36,244 bases of DNA. Source: Phycicoccus sp. Lineage in GTDB: Bacteria; Actinomycetota; Actinomycetes; Actinomycetales; Dermatophilaceae. The position numbers and the translations under genes were made by a program. Below, piece after piece: positions 17,891-27,516 of the stretch. The notes under the pieces are model-generated. The model was not told the DNA's origin. It saw only the letters and a list, made by a program, of their open reading frames with translations, and did no database searches. The stretch's first letter is position 1, and every line of letters starts with the position of its first letter. The stretch covers positions 1-36,244 of the forward strand of contig JAGOME010000046.1 in the NCBI GenBank assembly GCA_017993715.1, written 5' to 3'.

Positions 17891-18627
17891 TCCGCGAGCC
17901 ACGCGGCATACGTGCGCGGATCCGTCTGGAAGTCCCCGCGCGGGAGCAGTCCATCGCGACGAAACCCCTTGCCGGGGAAGGGAACTCCCAGGACCCGTAC
18001 CCCATCCCCCCGGACCTGAGCCAGCCGGCGCGTCATCTCGTCGGCGCGGATCCGCTCCGGCCCGGCGAGCTGGACACGCCCCTGCGGGTCGCCGACAGCG
18101 ACCTCAGACAGCAGGTCCGCGGCGGCAGCGGGATGGACCGGTTGCAGCATCATGCTCGGCACCAGCGCCAGCGGCCCCACCCTCGCTTGGGTGAGGAACT
18201 GCTCTGCGAGGTCGAACCACTGGGTCGTCGCGACCACCGTCAGCGGGACGTCGCCCGCGGCATACGCCTCCTCGTGAGCCGCCTTGCCCCCGTAGTAGCC
18301 CAGCGCACCCCTCACCGTGGGATCCGTGGTGTTGACGATGGACAGCACGACGAGGTGGCCGACCCCGGCCTGCTCGGCCGCCGCGAGGACTCGCTCCGCC
18401 GCGGCCGTGAAGAACGTGACCGCCTTCCCGCGGACATTGGTCACGATGTTGAGGCAGTCCACGACGGCGTCGGCCCCCGCGAATGCCGCCGACAGCCCCG
18501 ATCCCGAGACTGCATCGACTCCGGTCGCGCGCGAGGCGCGCACCACGTCATGCCCCGCTGCCGTGAGCACCTCGGCCACCTTGCGACCCATGCTCCCGGA
18601 TGCCCCAAGGACAACGATCCTCGCCAT
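17887..18627 (-). CDS. NAD(P)-binding (NmrA-like atypical SDR) protein
   Basis: A 246-residue Rossmann protein. The N-terminus 'ARIVVLGASGSMGRKVAEVL' carries the GxSGxxG dinucleotide-binding motif, followed by 'DAVVDCLNI' and 'VGHLVVLSIVN', as in NmrA-like/YwnB-type atypical short-chain dehydrogenases. The usual YxxxK is represented by 'YYGGKAAHEEAY'. Members include redox sensors and epimerase-like enzymes; the substrate cannot be predicted. ATG 18627 has a good AAAGGGAG site. It is divergent from the GNAT gene (69 bases between starts) and converges on purC. Confidence 0.82.
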   Translation of the reverse strand: MARIVVLGASGSMGRKVAEVLTAAGHDVVRASRATGVDAVSGSGLSAAFAGADAVVDCLNIVTNVRGKAVTFFTAAAERVLAAAEQAGVGHLVVLSIVNTTDPTVRGALGYYGGKAAHEEAYAAGDVPLTVVATTQWFDLAEQFLTQARVGPLALVPSMMLQPVHPAAAADLLSEVAVGDPQGRVQLAGPERIRADEMTRRLAQVRGDGVRVLGVPFPGKGFRRDGLLPRGDFQTDPRTYAAWLAD

Positions 18628-18696
18628 GGTCTCCCTTTCCCCGCCTATGCTCCCCGCACCTGCGGTGGGGTCCATTGTGTCCGGCATGCTGTCCCC

Positions 18697-19584
18697 ATGG
18701 TGAACGACGGACAGGTGCGTTTCGAGGAGATCGTGACCCATGAGGACCGGGTCGCCGCCGCCGCGCTTTATGCCGACATCTGGGGCCTGCCGGTCAGCGA
18801 GTCTCCCGTCCCCGCCGATCTCATGGTCTCGATCACCCATGCTGGGGGCTGCGTCCTTGGCGCCTGGTCGCCTAGCGGGGAGCTGGTCGGCTCGACCGTC
18901 GGATTCACCGGCGGCCCGGGCAGCGACAGCCTGTTCTCCTATATCGCCGGAGTCGCGGCGTCGGCGGCGGGACAGGGGCTGGGCCGGCAGCTCAAACTGG
19001 CGCAACGGGCCTGGGCCTTGGAGCGAGGGGTGACCTCGATGGTCTGGACCTACGACCCGCTCATCCGGCGCAACGCTCACTTCAACCTCGACCGCCTCGG
19101 CGGGCAGGTTGTGGACTTCCGGACCGACTACTACCCGCCCATGCATGACGCCGTGAATCGGGGCGACCTGACCGATCGGTTCGTCGTCCGCTGGGACCTC
19201 AGCGCTGAGCCAGGCGGGCGGGACGTGCCCGCGAATGCCGCGCCCGCGAATGCCGTGGCGCCCCCCGTCGCCCTCGCCGACGGGCCGGACGGGCCGCGGC
19301 ACATCCCGCTCCGCGACGTCCCGCTGAGCGACATGACGAATGCCGCGGGCTCCCCACCCGCCGTGGTCCTGGCCGCGATCCCGGCGGACATCGAGGGGTT
19401 GCGGCGGGCAGATCCCGCCCTGGGCATGCGGTGGCGGCTGGCGGCGCGGGCGGCATTCACCGAATTGTTCGCTGCCGGGCTGCGGCCCGTCGGCGTCAAC
19501 GACACCGGGCACTACGTCTTCACCCCGCGGGGCAGCAGCCCACAGATCGACACCCAAACCGAGCCGCAGGAGGACCCCTCATGA
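18697..19584 (+). CDS. GNAT-family acyltransferase (COG3375-like)
   Basis: A 295-residue GNAT protein. The acyl-CoA pyrophosphate-binding segment is 'GVAASAAGQGLGRQLKLAQR'; downstream are 'VWTYDPLIRRNAHFNLDRLGG' and 'YYPPMHDAVNRGDLTDRFVVRW', typical of the COG3375 group. In Geobacillus and relatives a COG3375 acyltransferase succinylates D-amino acids for an N-succinylamino-acid racemase. Here the next gene is an enolase-superfamily OSBS/NSAR enzyme overlapping by four bases (ATGA), which supports the same pairing. ATG 18697 is chosen; GTG 18700 is also possible. The middle (about residues 175-205) is a low-complexity Ala/Pro linker with two ANA repeats. Confidence 0.82.
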   Translation: MVNDGQVRFEEIVTHEDRVAAAALYADIWGLPVSESPVPADLMVSITHAGGCVLGAWSPSGELVGSTVGFTGGPGSDSLFSYIAGVAASAAGQGLGRQLKLAQRAWALERGVTSMVWTYDPLIRRNAHFNLDRLGGQVVDFRTDYYPPMHDAVNRGDLTDRFVVRWDLSAEPGGRDVPANAAPANAVAPPVALADGPDGPRHIPLRDVPLSDMTNAAGSPPAVVLAAIPADIEGLRRADPALGMRWRLAARAAFTELFAAGLRPVGVNDTGHYVFTPRGSSPQIDTQTEPQEDPS

Positions 19585-20705
19585 GCACCGCCACCGTGCA
19601 CCTCCGTCGGCTCGCCATGCCGCTCGTGCGACCATTCCGGACGAGCAAGGGCGAGGAGACCGTCCGGGACGTCCTCACTCTGGAATGGGTCGACGCCGAT
19701 GGGGTGAGTGGCTGGGCCGAGTCGGCCGCGGACGCCGAGCCGGTGTACTTCCCCGAATACATCGACGGCGTCCGCCTCGCGCTGGATCGGCTGCTCCTGC
19801 CGGCACTCGCGCCGCTCGTCGCCCAGGGGCCGATGACCGTGGGTCAGGTGCGGGCGGCATTCGCCGACGTTCCTGGTCACCAGATTGCGAAGGCGCTCGT
19901 GGAGACGGCCGTGCTCGACGCCCAGTTGCGTCGCCACGCCATGCCCTTTGTCGACTTCCTTGGATCGGCGCGTCGTCCCATCGCGGTCGGGGTGTCCGTG
20001 GGGATCCCGGGGGACATCGACACCCTGTTGGCGTGGGTCCAGGGCTATCTCGACGACGGCTATCGCCGGGTCAAGCTCAAGATCGCGCCTGGGTGGGACC
20101 TGGAGCCCGTGCGGGCCGTGCGGGAGGCTTTCGGCGATGAGTTGCCGCTCCAGGTCGATGCCAACCAGGCCTACACCGCCGCCGACATCCCGCTGCTGCG
20201 GCGGCTGGATGCGTATGGGCTGCTCCTGCTCGAGCAGCCGTTCGCCCGGCACGAGCTGCTCGCCCATCAGGCGCTCGCTGCCGGACGGGGCACGCCCGTG
20301 TGTCTAGACGAGTCGATCCTCTCGCTCAGCGATGCGATGACGGCCATCCGGTTGGGCGCGGCGGACGTCATCAACATCAAGCCGTCGAGGGTCGGCGGAT
20401 ATGTGACGGCGCGCCAGATCCACGACGTCTGCCTCGCGTCTGGGGTGCCGGTCTTCTGCGGCGGCACCCTGGAGACCGCGGTTGGGCGAGCCGCCAACCT
20501 CGCCTTGGCGAGCCTGCCCGGCTTCACGCTGCCCGGTGACATCTCCGCGACGAGCCGCTACTACGCGACCGACATCGGGGCGGCATTCGAGCTGGACGAC
20601 GCTGGCTGCCTCGTCGCTCCGGCCGGCCCAGGCTTCGGGGTCGAGGTCGAGAGCCGTGTCGTCGACGCCTTGACGGTCGACAGCCGTACCCACACGATCG
20701 GCTGA
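19581..20705 (+). CDS. o-Succinylbenzoate synthase / N-succinylamino-acid racemase family enzyme
   Basis: A 374-residue enolase-superfamily protein of the muconate-lactonizing subgroup. The catalytic lysine pair is in 'RVKLKIAPGWD'; the metal ligands are in 'LQVDANQAY' (Asp), 'LLLEQPF' (Glu) and 'VCLDESI' (Asp); the second-face lysine is in 'VINIKPSRVGG'. The family contains both OSBS (menaquinone synthesis) and NSAR (racemisation of N-succinylamino acids), and the sequence alone does not decide. No other men gene is visible, while the coupled GNAT favours NSAR. ATG 19581 has AGGAGG upstream and overlaps the GNAT stop. Confidence 0.88.
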   Translation: MSTATVHLRRLAMPLVRPFRTSKGEETVRDVLTLEWVDADGVSGWAESAADAEPVYFPEYIDGVRLALDRLLLPALAPLVAQGPMTVGQVRAAFADVPGHQIAKALVETAVLDAQLRRHAMPFVDFLGSARRPIAVGVSVGIPGDIDTLLAWVQGYLDDGYRRVKLKIAPGWDLEPVRAVREAFGDELPLQVDANQAYTAADIPLLRRLDAYGLLLLEQPFARHELLAHQALAAGRGTPVCLDESILSLSDAMTAIRLGAADVINIKPSRVGGYVTARQIHDVCLASGVPVFCGGTLETAVGRAANLALASLPGFTLPGDISATSRYYATDIGAAFELDDAGCLVAPAGPGFGVEVESRVVDALTVDSRTHTIG

Positions 20706-20721
20706 CCCCCGGCGCCCTCGC

Positions 20722-20746
20722 GGGCCGGCTCCACCGGGACCGGCCC
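20722..20746 (+). terminator. Weak hairpin after the OSBS/NSAR gene
   Basis: GGGCCGG / CCGGCCC, 7-bp stem with 11-base loop, 16 bases after the stop. Confidence 0.4.
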
Positions 20747-20837
20747 ATCCCACCGCTACCGTTCAATTCACCTCTGGGGAGCCTGCCGGATAACCTCGGG
20801 ACTGAACCTGCCGAACTACCCGTGGGGAGTCATGCCC

Positions 20838-23800
20838 ATGACCACGTCGCACGGACTCGTGCTGACTACCCTCCCTGGCGGCTCCGCCCTGTCCGATTTC
20901 CGTGCCCGCGCGCTGCTGGCACGGATCCAGACCCGGGCTCCGGGGGTGACCGGCGTCGCGGCCCGCTACGTCCATGAGGTCGCCAGCGACGGACCCCTCG
21001 ACGAGGCCAGCACCGTTGCGCTCAACTCGCTCCTCACGTATGGCATGCCGTATGCCGGGCCGTCGCCGGAGGCGGGCACGGTTGTGGTCGTCACCCCACG
21101 CCTGGGCACCATCTCGCCCTGGGCGAGCAAGGCCACCGACATCGTCCACAACTGCGGCCTGGACATCCATCGGGTCGAGCGGGTCACCGAGTACGTCCTG
21201 ACCGGCGAGTCACTGACCGGCGCCGCCTGGGTAGCCGTCGCCGACCTCATGCACGACCAGATGACCGAGTCCGCACTGCCGTCCCGCGACGACGTCACCC
21301 ACCTGTTCGACGAGCGCCACCCCGACGAGATGGTCCACGTCGACGTGCTCTGGCGCGGACGCCCCGCCCTCGTCGAGGCCAATGCGACCTACGGGCTGGC
21401 GCTGTCCGACGACGAGGTCGACTACCTCGTCGACGCGTTCGCGGGCCTGGGACGCAACCCGACCGACGTCGAGCTAATGATGTTCGCCCAGGCCAACAGC
21501 GAGCACTGCCGCCACAAGATCTTTAACGCCGACTTCGTGATCGACGGTGTGGCCCAGACTCGCAGCCTGTTCGGGATGATTCGGCACACCGAGGCCGTGG
21601 CCGGCGCAGGCACGGTCGTGGCCTACACCGACAACGCGTCCGTCATCACCGGGGGACCCCGGACCCGCTGGCTGCCGGAGTCCCCGGACGGCCCGAGCCG
21701 GTATGCCGCCCGCGAAGGCGACGTCCATGTCCTGATGAAGGTCGAGACCCACAACCACCCCACCGCCATCTCGCCGTTCGCCGGCGCCGCGACGGGGGCC
21801 GGGGGAGAGATCCGCGACGAGGGCGCAACCGGTCGCGGCTCGCAGCCCAAGGCGGGCGTGACCGGGTTCGTCGTGTCCAACCTGCACCTGCCGGGGACCA
21901 CCGAGCCCTGGGAGGCCGACCCCTATGGGGCGCCCGAGCACATCGCCTCGCCGCTGGAGATCATGACGGACGGGCCGATCGGGGCGGCGGCCTTCAACAA
22001 CGAGTTCGGCCGCCCGGGACTCGGCGGCTTCTTCCGGGTCTATGAACAGACCGTTTCTGGGGTGCGCCGCGGCTACCACAAGCCGATCATGAGCGCCGGC
22101 GGGCTCGGGACGATCTCCCCGGATCAGACGCACAAGGTGGCGTTCCCCGCGGGGACCCTGCTCGTGCAGCTCGGTGGCCCCGGCATGCGGATCGGGATGG
22201 GCGGCGGGGCGGCCTCGTCGATGGCCTCGGGGACCAATGCCGCCGACCTCGACTTCGACTCGGTCCAGCGGGGCAACCCCGAGATCGAACGTCGGGCACA
22301 GGAAGTCGTCAACCACTGCTGGTCGCTCGGCGAGGACAACCCGATCCTCGCGATCCATGACGTCGGCGCGGGAGGCCTGTCCAACGCCTTCCCCGAGCTC
22401 GTCGACGGGGCCGAGCTGGGGGCTCGCTTCGACCTGTCCGCTGTGCCGCTCGAGGAGAGTGGCCTAGCACCCAAAGAGATCTGGTGCAACGAGAGCCAGG
22501 AGCGCTACGTCCTGGCGATTGATCCAGCCGCACTGGCGCGGTTCGCGGCGCTCGCCGATCGAGAGCGGTGCCCCTATGCCGTCGTCGGGGTCGCGCGCGA
22601 CGACGGGCAGCTCATCCTGGCCTCCGGGCCGGAGGACACCCCGGGCGACGACCGCCCCATCGACATGCCGATGGAGGTCCTCCTCGGCAAGCCACCGCGG
22701 ATGACCCGCGATGTTGCCCACGTCACCTGGTCCGGTGACGCGTTCGACCTCCATGAGATCGCGTTGCGCGAGACCGCCTACGCCATCCTGCGGCACCCGA
22801 CGGTGGCCTCCAAACGCTTCCTCGTGACCATCGCCGACCGCACCGTGGGTGGCCTGACTCACCGGGATCAGATGGTCGGCCCCTGGCAAGTGCCGGTCGC
22901 CGATGTCGCTGTCACCCTCGCGGACCTCGTCGGATTCTCCGGTGAAGCCATGGCCAGCGGGGAGCGCATGCCGCTCGCGGCCCTCGATGCCCCCGCGTCT
23001 GGACGGATGGCCGTGGGCGAGGCCATCACCAATCTGCTCGCCGCACCCGTGCCCTCCCTGTCGTCGATCAAGTTGTCCTGCAACTGGATGGCCGCGGCCG
23101 GAGAGCCCGGTGAGGATGCCGCGCTCTATGACACCGTGCGCGCCGTCGGCCTGGAGCTGTGCCCGACGCTCGGCATCTCCGTGCCCGTGGGCAAAGACTC
23201 GATGTCGATGCGCACACGCTGGACCGACGATACGGGCGACGACCGCCAGGTGACCTCACCGGTGTCCCTCGTCGTCACGGCATTCGCCGCGTTGCCGGAC
23301 GTGCGCACGACCTACACCCCGCAGCTGTTGCCGGACACCGCCATCGTCCTGGTCGACCTCGGCGGCGGACGCCACCGGATGGGCGGATCGATGGCGGCTC
23401 AGGTGTCGGGGGCTTTCGGGACGGACGTGCCCGACCTGGACGACCCTGCGGCGATCACCAACTTCGCTGACGCGATGTCGGTCCTGCGGGATCGCCGACT
23501 CATCACCGCCTATCACGACCGATCCGACGGTGGGCTCTGGGCTGCGGTGTGCGAGATGGCTTTTGCCGGCGCCATCGGTGTCGACCTGGCGGTCTCGTCG
23601 CGAGCGGAGCTGTTCACCGAGGAGCTCGGGGTTCTGCTCGGCGTGCCCGGCGACAAGACCGACGACGTCCTGGATCTGCTGGCGATCCACGGTCTAGGCA
23701 CCGTCTCACGCGTCGTCGGTGCGACCAACGAGTCGCGCCGGGTGGTCGTCAGCGTCACCGGTGAGGACGGCATCGACGAGTCGCTCCGGGATCTCGCGCA

Positions 23801-24725
23801 GGCCTGGGACGAGGTGTCGTGGCGGATCTGTGCGTTGCGGGACAACCCGATCTGCGCGGATGAGGAGCATGCGGCTTTCGGAGCCGACGGGCCCGGGCTC
23901 GTGGTCCGGCCGTCCTTCGCGCCCACCGACGACATTGCCGCGCCCTATCTCAACCTCGGGGCTCGGCCCCAGGTCGCGATCCTGCGCGAGCAGGGTGTCA
24001 ACAGCCACGTCGAGACGGCTTTTGCGTTCGACCGGGCCGGCTTCGACGCGATCGATGTGCACATGACCGACCTGCAGACCGGGCGATACGACCTGTCGTC
24101 GGCGGTCGGGCTCGTCGCCTGTGGCGGATTCTCCTACGGCGACACCCTCGGCGCGGGGGAGGGGTGGGCGCGCTCGGTGCTCTACACCGAACGGCTCACG
24201 ACGGCATTCCACGACTTCTTCCATCGGCCCGACACCTTCGGGCTGGGTATCTGCAACGGCTGCCAGATGTTCGCCGCGCTGTCCGATCTCATTCCGGGAG
24301 CGCAGGCGTGGCCGCGGTTCACGCGCAACGCCTCCGAGCAGTACGAGGCGCGGCTCTCGCTCGTCGAGGTGCTCGACTCGCCGTCGATGCTGCTCACCGG
24401 GATGACGGGGTCGCTGCTGCCGATCGCGGTCGCGCATGGTGAGGGACGGGCGGATTTCTCGGCTCACGGAGACGCTGCCACCGTGCTGCGGTCGGCACGG
24501 TTCGTCGAGCCCTCTGGTGCCGTCGCGACGGCCTATCCCGCCAACCCCAACGGGTCCGCGGACGGGCTGACGGCCGTGACGACGCCGGATGGACGATTCA
24601 CGGCGATGATGCCCCACCCCGAGCGGGTCCAGCGCAACGTCCAGCTCTCGTGGACCAGTGGCCGGATCGCTGATGAGAGCCCGTGGCTGCGGATGTTCCG
24701 CAACGCGCGCCGCTTCGTCGACTAA
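20838..24725 (+). CDS. purL: Phosphoribosylformylglycinamidine synthase, full-length fused form
   Basis: A roughly 1295-residue enzyme that converts FGAR, glutamine and ATP to FGAM. It is the large single-chain form: an N-terminal PurS-like region, the synthetase with '[18 protein letters not shown]' and '[20 protein letters not shown]', a second half-domain with '[10 protein letters not shown]', and a C-terminal class I glutaminase. The glutaminase nucleophile is the first Cys of GICNGCQMF (about residue 1139), with His and Glu in MMPHPERV. Mycobacterium, Streptomyces and Corynebacterium instead encode separate PurS, PurQ and a short PurL. ATG 20838 is preferred because GGGGAG lies a suitable distance upstream; ATG 20832 is too close to it. 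Confidence 0.96.
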   Translation: MTTSHGLVLTTLPGGSALSDFRARALLARIQTRAPGVTGVAARYVHEVASDGPLDEASTVALNSLLTYGMPYAGPSPEAGTVVVVTPRLGTISPWASKATDIVHNCGLDIHRVERVTEYVLTGESLTGAAWVAVADLMHDQMTESALPSRDDVTHLFDERHPDEMVHVDVLWRGRPALVEANATYGLALSDDEVDYLVDAFAGLGRNPTDVELMMFAQANSEHCRHKIFNADFVIDGVAQTRSLFGMIRHTEAVAGAGTVVAYTDNASVITGGPRTRWLPESPDGPSRYAAREGDVHVLMKVETHNHPTAISPFAGAATGAGGEIRDEGATGRGSQPKAGVTGFVVSNLHLPGTTEPWEADPYGAPEHIASPLEIMTDGPIGAAAFNNEFGRPGLGGFFRVYEQTVSGVRRGYHKPIMSAGGLGTISPDQTHKVAFPAGTLLVQLGGPGMRIGMGGGAASSMASGTNAADLDFDSVQRGNPEIERRAQEVVNHCWSLGEDNPILAIHDVGAGGLSNAFPELVDGAELGARFDLSAVPLEESGLAPKEIWCNESQERYVLAIDPAALARFAALADRERCPYAVVGVARDDGQLILASGPEDTPGDDRPIDMPMEVLLGKPPRMTRDVAHVTWSGDAFDLHEIALRETAYAILRHPTVASKRFLVTIADRTVGGLTHRDQMVGPWQVPVADVAVTLADLVGFSGEAMASGERMPLAALDAPASGRMAVGEAITNLLAAPVPSLSSIKLSCNWMAAAGEPGEDAALYDTVRAVGLELCPTLGISVPVGKDSMSMRTRWTDDTGDDRQVTSPVSLVVTAFAALPDVRTTYTPQLLPDTAIVLVDLGGGRHRMGGSMAAQVSGAFGTDVPDLDDPAAITNFADAMSVLRDRRLITAYHDRSDGGLWAAVCEMAFAGAIGVDLAVSSRAELFTEELGVLLGVPGDKTDDVLDLLAIHGLGTVSRVVGATNESRRVVVSVTGEDGIDESLRDLAQAWDEVSWRICALRDNPICADEEHAAFGADGPGLVVRPSFAPTDDIAAPYLNLGARPQVAILREQGVNSHVETAFAFDRAGFDAIDVHMTDLQTGRYDLSSAVGLVACGGFSYGDTLGAGEGWARSVLYTERLTTAFHDFFHRPDTFGLGICNGCQMFAALSDLIPGAQAWPRFTRNASEQYEARLSLVEVLDSPSMLLTGMTGSLLPIAVAHGEGRADFSAHGDAATVLRSARFVEPSGAVATAYPANPNGSADGLTAVTTPDGRFTAMMPHPERVQRNVQLSWTSGRIADESPWLRMFRNARRFVD

Positions 24726-24742
24726 CCGCGCGTCGCCCGACG

Positions 24743-25558
24743 TCAGCGACGGCGCCAGGCGTTGGCCACCGGGGGCTCGGGCGAGGGCGCGACGTCGCCG
24801 GTTGCGGCGACGAACGGGCGGGCTCCCGGGACCCGGCGCGACAGGTCGGCTGCCGCGAGGACACCGGTCGGCCATGGCTCGCGCACGGCAGCACGGCGCA
24901 GCGCATCCACATCCAGGGTGTCGCGGCTGGCCACCAGGACGAGATTGCCGTATCGCTTGCCCTTGAGGACCTCGTGCAGAGCGATGAATGCCGTGTGCCC
25001 CAGGGACTTCTGCACGGAGGCGTGGACGCGGCCGACCCAGTCCAGCCCGGGCTCGTCGGCAAGATTGGCCAGGAGGAGGCCGCCGGGCGCCAGGACCCGC
25101 GCCACCTCGGCAAACCACTCGACGCTCGTCAGCGTCGCCGGGACTCGGCCCGCGGCATACGCATCGAGGACGACGACATCGGCGGACTCGGCCGCCAGGG
25201 CCGGGAGCCCGATCTCCCCGGTCTGGGGCCGGACCCGGATCCGGTGACCCCGCGAGAGCGGCAGCTCCCGGCGGACCATCTCGGTCAGGCCGGCGTCGGG
25301 TTCGAGGACAATCTGAGGCGAGCCCGGCCGAGTCGCCTGGACCCAGCGGGCCAGCGTCATCCCAGCCCCGCCCACATGGGTCACCCGCAGGGGTCCCTCG
25401 GGCGCCAGGACGGTCAGGGCAAGGACGAAGCCACGCACGTACTCAAAGACCACGTTGGTCGGGTCGTCCACATCGACCGCGGACTGGGGATGCCCGTCGA
25501 CGATCAAAGTGGCCACCGAGCGTTCCCACTCGATGGTCGGCTCCAGCACGGCGCCCAC
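24743..25558 (-). CDS. Spermidine synthase-like SAM-binding protein
   Basis: A 271-residue protein with a class I methyltransferase/aminopropyltransferase fold. The motif I-like 'VTHVGGAGMTLARW' is followed by 'IVLEPDAG' (acidic residue for the ribose), 'DVVVLDAYA' and 'VARVLAPGGLLLANLAD'. Proteins like this are commonly annotated as spermidine synthase-like; the full polyamine-site motifs are not evident, so it may not make spermidine. The start is a GTG, at 25558 or 25549. It converges on purL (17-base gap) and is divergent from the SCP2-like gene (68-base gap). Confidence 0.78.
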   Translation of the reverse strand: MGAVLEPTIEWERSVATLIVDGHPQSAVDVDDPTNVVFEYVRGFVLALTVLAPEGPLRVTHVGGAGMTLARWVQATRPGSPQIVLEPDAGLTEMVRRELPLSRGHRIRVRPQTGEIGLPALAAESADVVVLDAYAAGRVPATLTSVEWFAEVARVLAPGGLLLANLADEPGLDWVGRVHASVQKSLGHTAFIALHEVLKGKRYGNLVLVASRDTLDVDALRRAAVREPWPTGVLAAADLSRRVPGARPFVAATGDVAPSPEPPVANAWRRR

Positions 25559-25626
25559 CCTAGCCGGGCGACCTCGCCGACCTGGCCTGATCCCGGTGGG
25601 CTTGCCCGCAGTGACAGGATGGGCGA

Positions 25627-26004
25627 ATGCCGCCTCGCCGCCGAGTCCCCGACGCTGCCGGTCGTGCGGCGATCACGACCTGGTCGGCGAACCCCGCCTC
25701 TGCTCAGGCGGCGGACGCCGCGCCCACCGCCGTCCGGTGGAGCCTTGAGGAGCTCGCGCAGCGACACCCGGGCCGCTCGGTCGAGGTGCGCGTCCCCCCG
25801 TATGCCGCCGTGCAATGCATCCCGGGGCCGGTGCATCGGCGCGGGACCCCGTCCAATGTCGTCGAGACGGACCCCACCACCTGGCTGGAGGTGGCCACCG
25901 GGAAGCAGACCTGGGATGAGGCGGCCGGGGCCGGAGCGCTCCGGTTCAGCGGCACTCGAGCCGACCTCACGGCATTCCTGCCCCTTGTCCCGCAAGGAGA
26001 TTGA
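25627..26004 (+). CDS. SCP2-like (bacterial sterol-carrier-family) protein
   Basis: A 125-residue protein recognised as the actinobacterial SCP2-like family by 'GRSVEVRVPPYAAVQCIPGP.H.RGTPSNVVETDPTTWLEVATG'. Members have an SCP2 fold and presumably bind a hydrophobic ligand; the function is not established. In mycobacteria a homologue sits next to purF, so its place near purF here fits a conserved neighbourhood. It starts at ATG 25627 and is followed after one base by the LLM gene, indicating an operon. Confidence 0.8.
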   Translation: MPPRRRVPDAAGRAAITTWSANPASAQAADAAPTAVRWSLEELAQRHPGRSVEVRVPPYAAVQCIPGPVHRRGTPSNVVETDPTTWLEVATGKQTWDEAAGAGALRFSGTRADLTAFLPLVPQGD

Positions 26005-26005
26005 C

Positions 26006-26914
26006 ATGCGGCACGGCGTCACCATCCTCACCGATGTCCCCTGGGCGCAGGCTCGGCCGCGCTGGTGCGCGGCGGAGGAGATGGGGTTCGCGCACGGGTG
26101 GACCTATGACCATCTGACGTGGGAGGGGCTGCCGGATAGTGCCTGGGCCGCGGCGATGCCCACGCTCGCCGCAGCGGCGACCGTGACCTCGCGGTTGCGC
26201 CTGGCGACCTTCGTCGCGACCCCGAACTTCCGTCACCCGTATCCGTTCCTGCGCGAGATCGCCGCCGTGGACGACATCAGTGGTGGCCGGTTCATCGCCG
26301 GCCTCGGGCTCGGTGGCGACCTCGATGCCCGCCTGCTGGGTGACCCGCTGCCGCTGCGGGACCGCGCGGCCCGCTATGAGGAGTTCGTCCGGCTGCTCGA
26401 CCGGCTGCTGCGGGAGGATCACGTCACGGCCGAGGGGGAGTGGTTCACGGTCCGCGAGGTGCGCACCCTCCCCGGGCCGCTGCGTCCCCGCGTCCCGCTG
26501 GCGCTCGCGGGCAACGGGCCCAAGGCCGTGCGCCTGGCGGCCGAGCTCGGGGACGCCTGGGTGACGTATGGCGGCCGCGCGGACACGCTGGAGCAGTGGT
26601 GGCTGCTCGTCGGGGAGTTGGCGGAGCGATTCGCGGCGGCAGAGGCGGCGGCCGGGCGGTCAGGCGTCGCGCGGGTGCTCTCGATGGACTCCTCCCCTCA
26701 GTTCTCGCTCGCCTCGCCCGACGTCTATGAGGAGATGGTGGGTCGGGCGGGGGAGCTGGGGTTCACCGACGTCGTCTGCCACTGGCCGCGGCATTCCGGG
26801 CCGTATGCCGGGAGCGAGGAGGTCCTCGAGGAGGTCGCCGGCCGGATCGACCTGGGCGGCGCGGAGCCGATGTGGGGCGCCGACGTACCCTTGAGCGGTG
26901 GCCAAGAGCAGTGA
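26006..26914 (+). CDS. LLM-class (luciferase-like) flavin/F420-dependent oxidoreductase
   Basis: A 302-residue TIM-barrel oxidoreductase. Family features are the N-terminal 'GVTILTDVPW', 'HGWTYDHL', 'ATFVATPNFRHPYPFLREIAAVDDISGGRFIAGLGLGG' spread over the core, and 'PRVPLALAGNGPKAVRLAAELGDAWVTYG' near the C-terminal half. Such proteins use reduced F420 or FMN; the cofactor and substrate are not determined by the sequence I can see. ATG 26006 has AAGGAG upstream, within the 3' end of the SCP2-like gene, so the genes are co-translated. The 3' end overlaps the next small gene by 17 bases. Confidence 0.88.
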   Translation: MRHGVTILTDVPWAQARPRWCAAEEMGFAHGWTYDHLTWEGLPDSAWAAAMPTLAAAATVTSRLRLATFVATPNFRHPYPFLREIAAVDDISGGRFIAGLGLGGDLDARLLGDPLPLRDRAARYEEFVRLLDRLLREDHVTAEGEWFTVREVRTLPGPLRPRVPLALAGNGPKAVRLAAELGDAWVTYGGRADTLEQWWLLVGELAERFAAAEAAAGRSGVARVLSMDSSPQFSLASPDVYEEMVGRAGELGFTDVVCHWPRHSGPYAGSEEVLEEVAGRIDLGGAEPMWGADVPLSGGQEQ

Positions 26915-27176
26915 TGTCAGCACGACCCCGCCGATGACGCGGCCGGGGCGGACTCCTCAGTTCCGGCGGTTCATCGTCACCGGGGCCCTCGTGGGCTTCG
27001 TCATCGGTGCGTGGGTGTCGCTGTCGGGCGTGTTCGAGGACCCGACCTCGACGGTCTACGCGAACTACCAGTACAGCCCGAGCGCTGGCGTCGGCTATCT
27101 CGGGATGATGGGCGCTTTCCTGGGTGCCCTGCTCGCGGCCATCATCGCGATCCTGCTGGACCGCAAACCCCGCTGA
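26898..27176 (+). CDS. Small membrane protein with two transmembrane segments
   Basis: A 92-residue protein starting at GTG 26898 inside the 3' end of the LLM gene. After a Pro/Arg-rich cytoplasmic stretch come two hydrophobic spans (about 26-45 and 66-87), joined by an acidic/Tyr-rich loop 'EDPTSTVYANYQYSPSAG', and ending in DRKPR. Overlap suggests translational coupling with the LLM gene. I do not recognise a named family. Confidence 0.72.
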   Translation: MAKSSDVSTTPPMTRPGRTPQFRRFIVTGALVGFVIGAWVSLSGVFEDPTSTVYANYQYSPSAGVGYLGMMGAFLGALLAAIIAILLDRKPR

Positions 27177-27247
27177 CCGGCGGGCGCCTCGCTGACGGAG
27201 CCTGGCGGCATTCTCAGGTCAACATGAGACCCGACAGATCGGCCGGT

Positions 27248-27272
27248 TGACCCCTCGCCCCCGAGGGGGTCA
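27248..27272 (+). terminator. Hairpin after the SCP2/LLM/membrane-protein operon; 27177-27516 otherwise empty
   Basis: TGACCCCTCG pairs with CGAGGGGGTCA (one bulged G) around a short C loop. It lies about 70 bases after the small membrane protein and is the likely terminator. The remaining 340-base gap has no gene I can support; one short frame with a TTG start at 27342 is probably chance. Confidence 0.45.
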
Positions 27273-27516
27273 CCATGGCGGTGGCGGCTCCCCACGCCGC
27301 TGTGTCTCCCCTGTCACACCGAGCCCCTACTTCGGACCCCCTTGCCAGCATTCGTGCGCGCCGCGGGCGACGTCCGCACCCTGGTTGCGGACCTCGTGCG
27401 TGTCGCGCTGTCGCTGGCACACGTCCCCCCATTGCCTGCCGACGCTTATCTCGCCGTGGCCTCCGGTCCCGGCGCGGGTCTGCCGCCTGCCGCTGAGTCA
27501 GGAACCCCTTGCCGAC

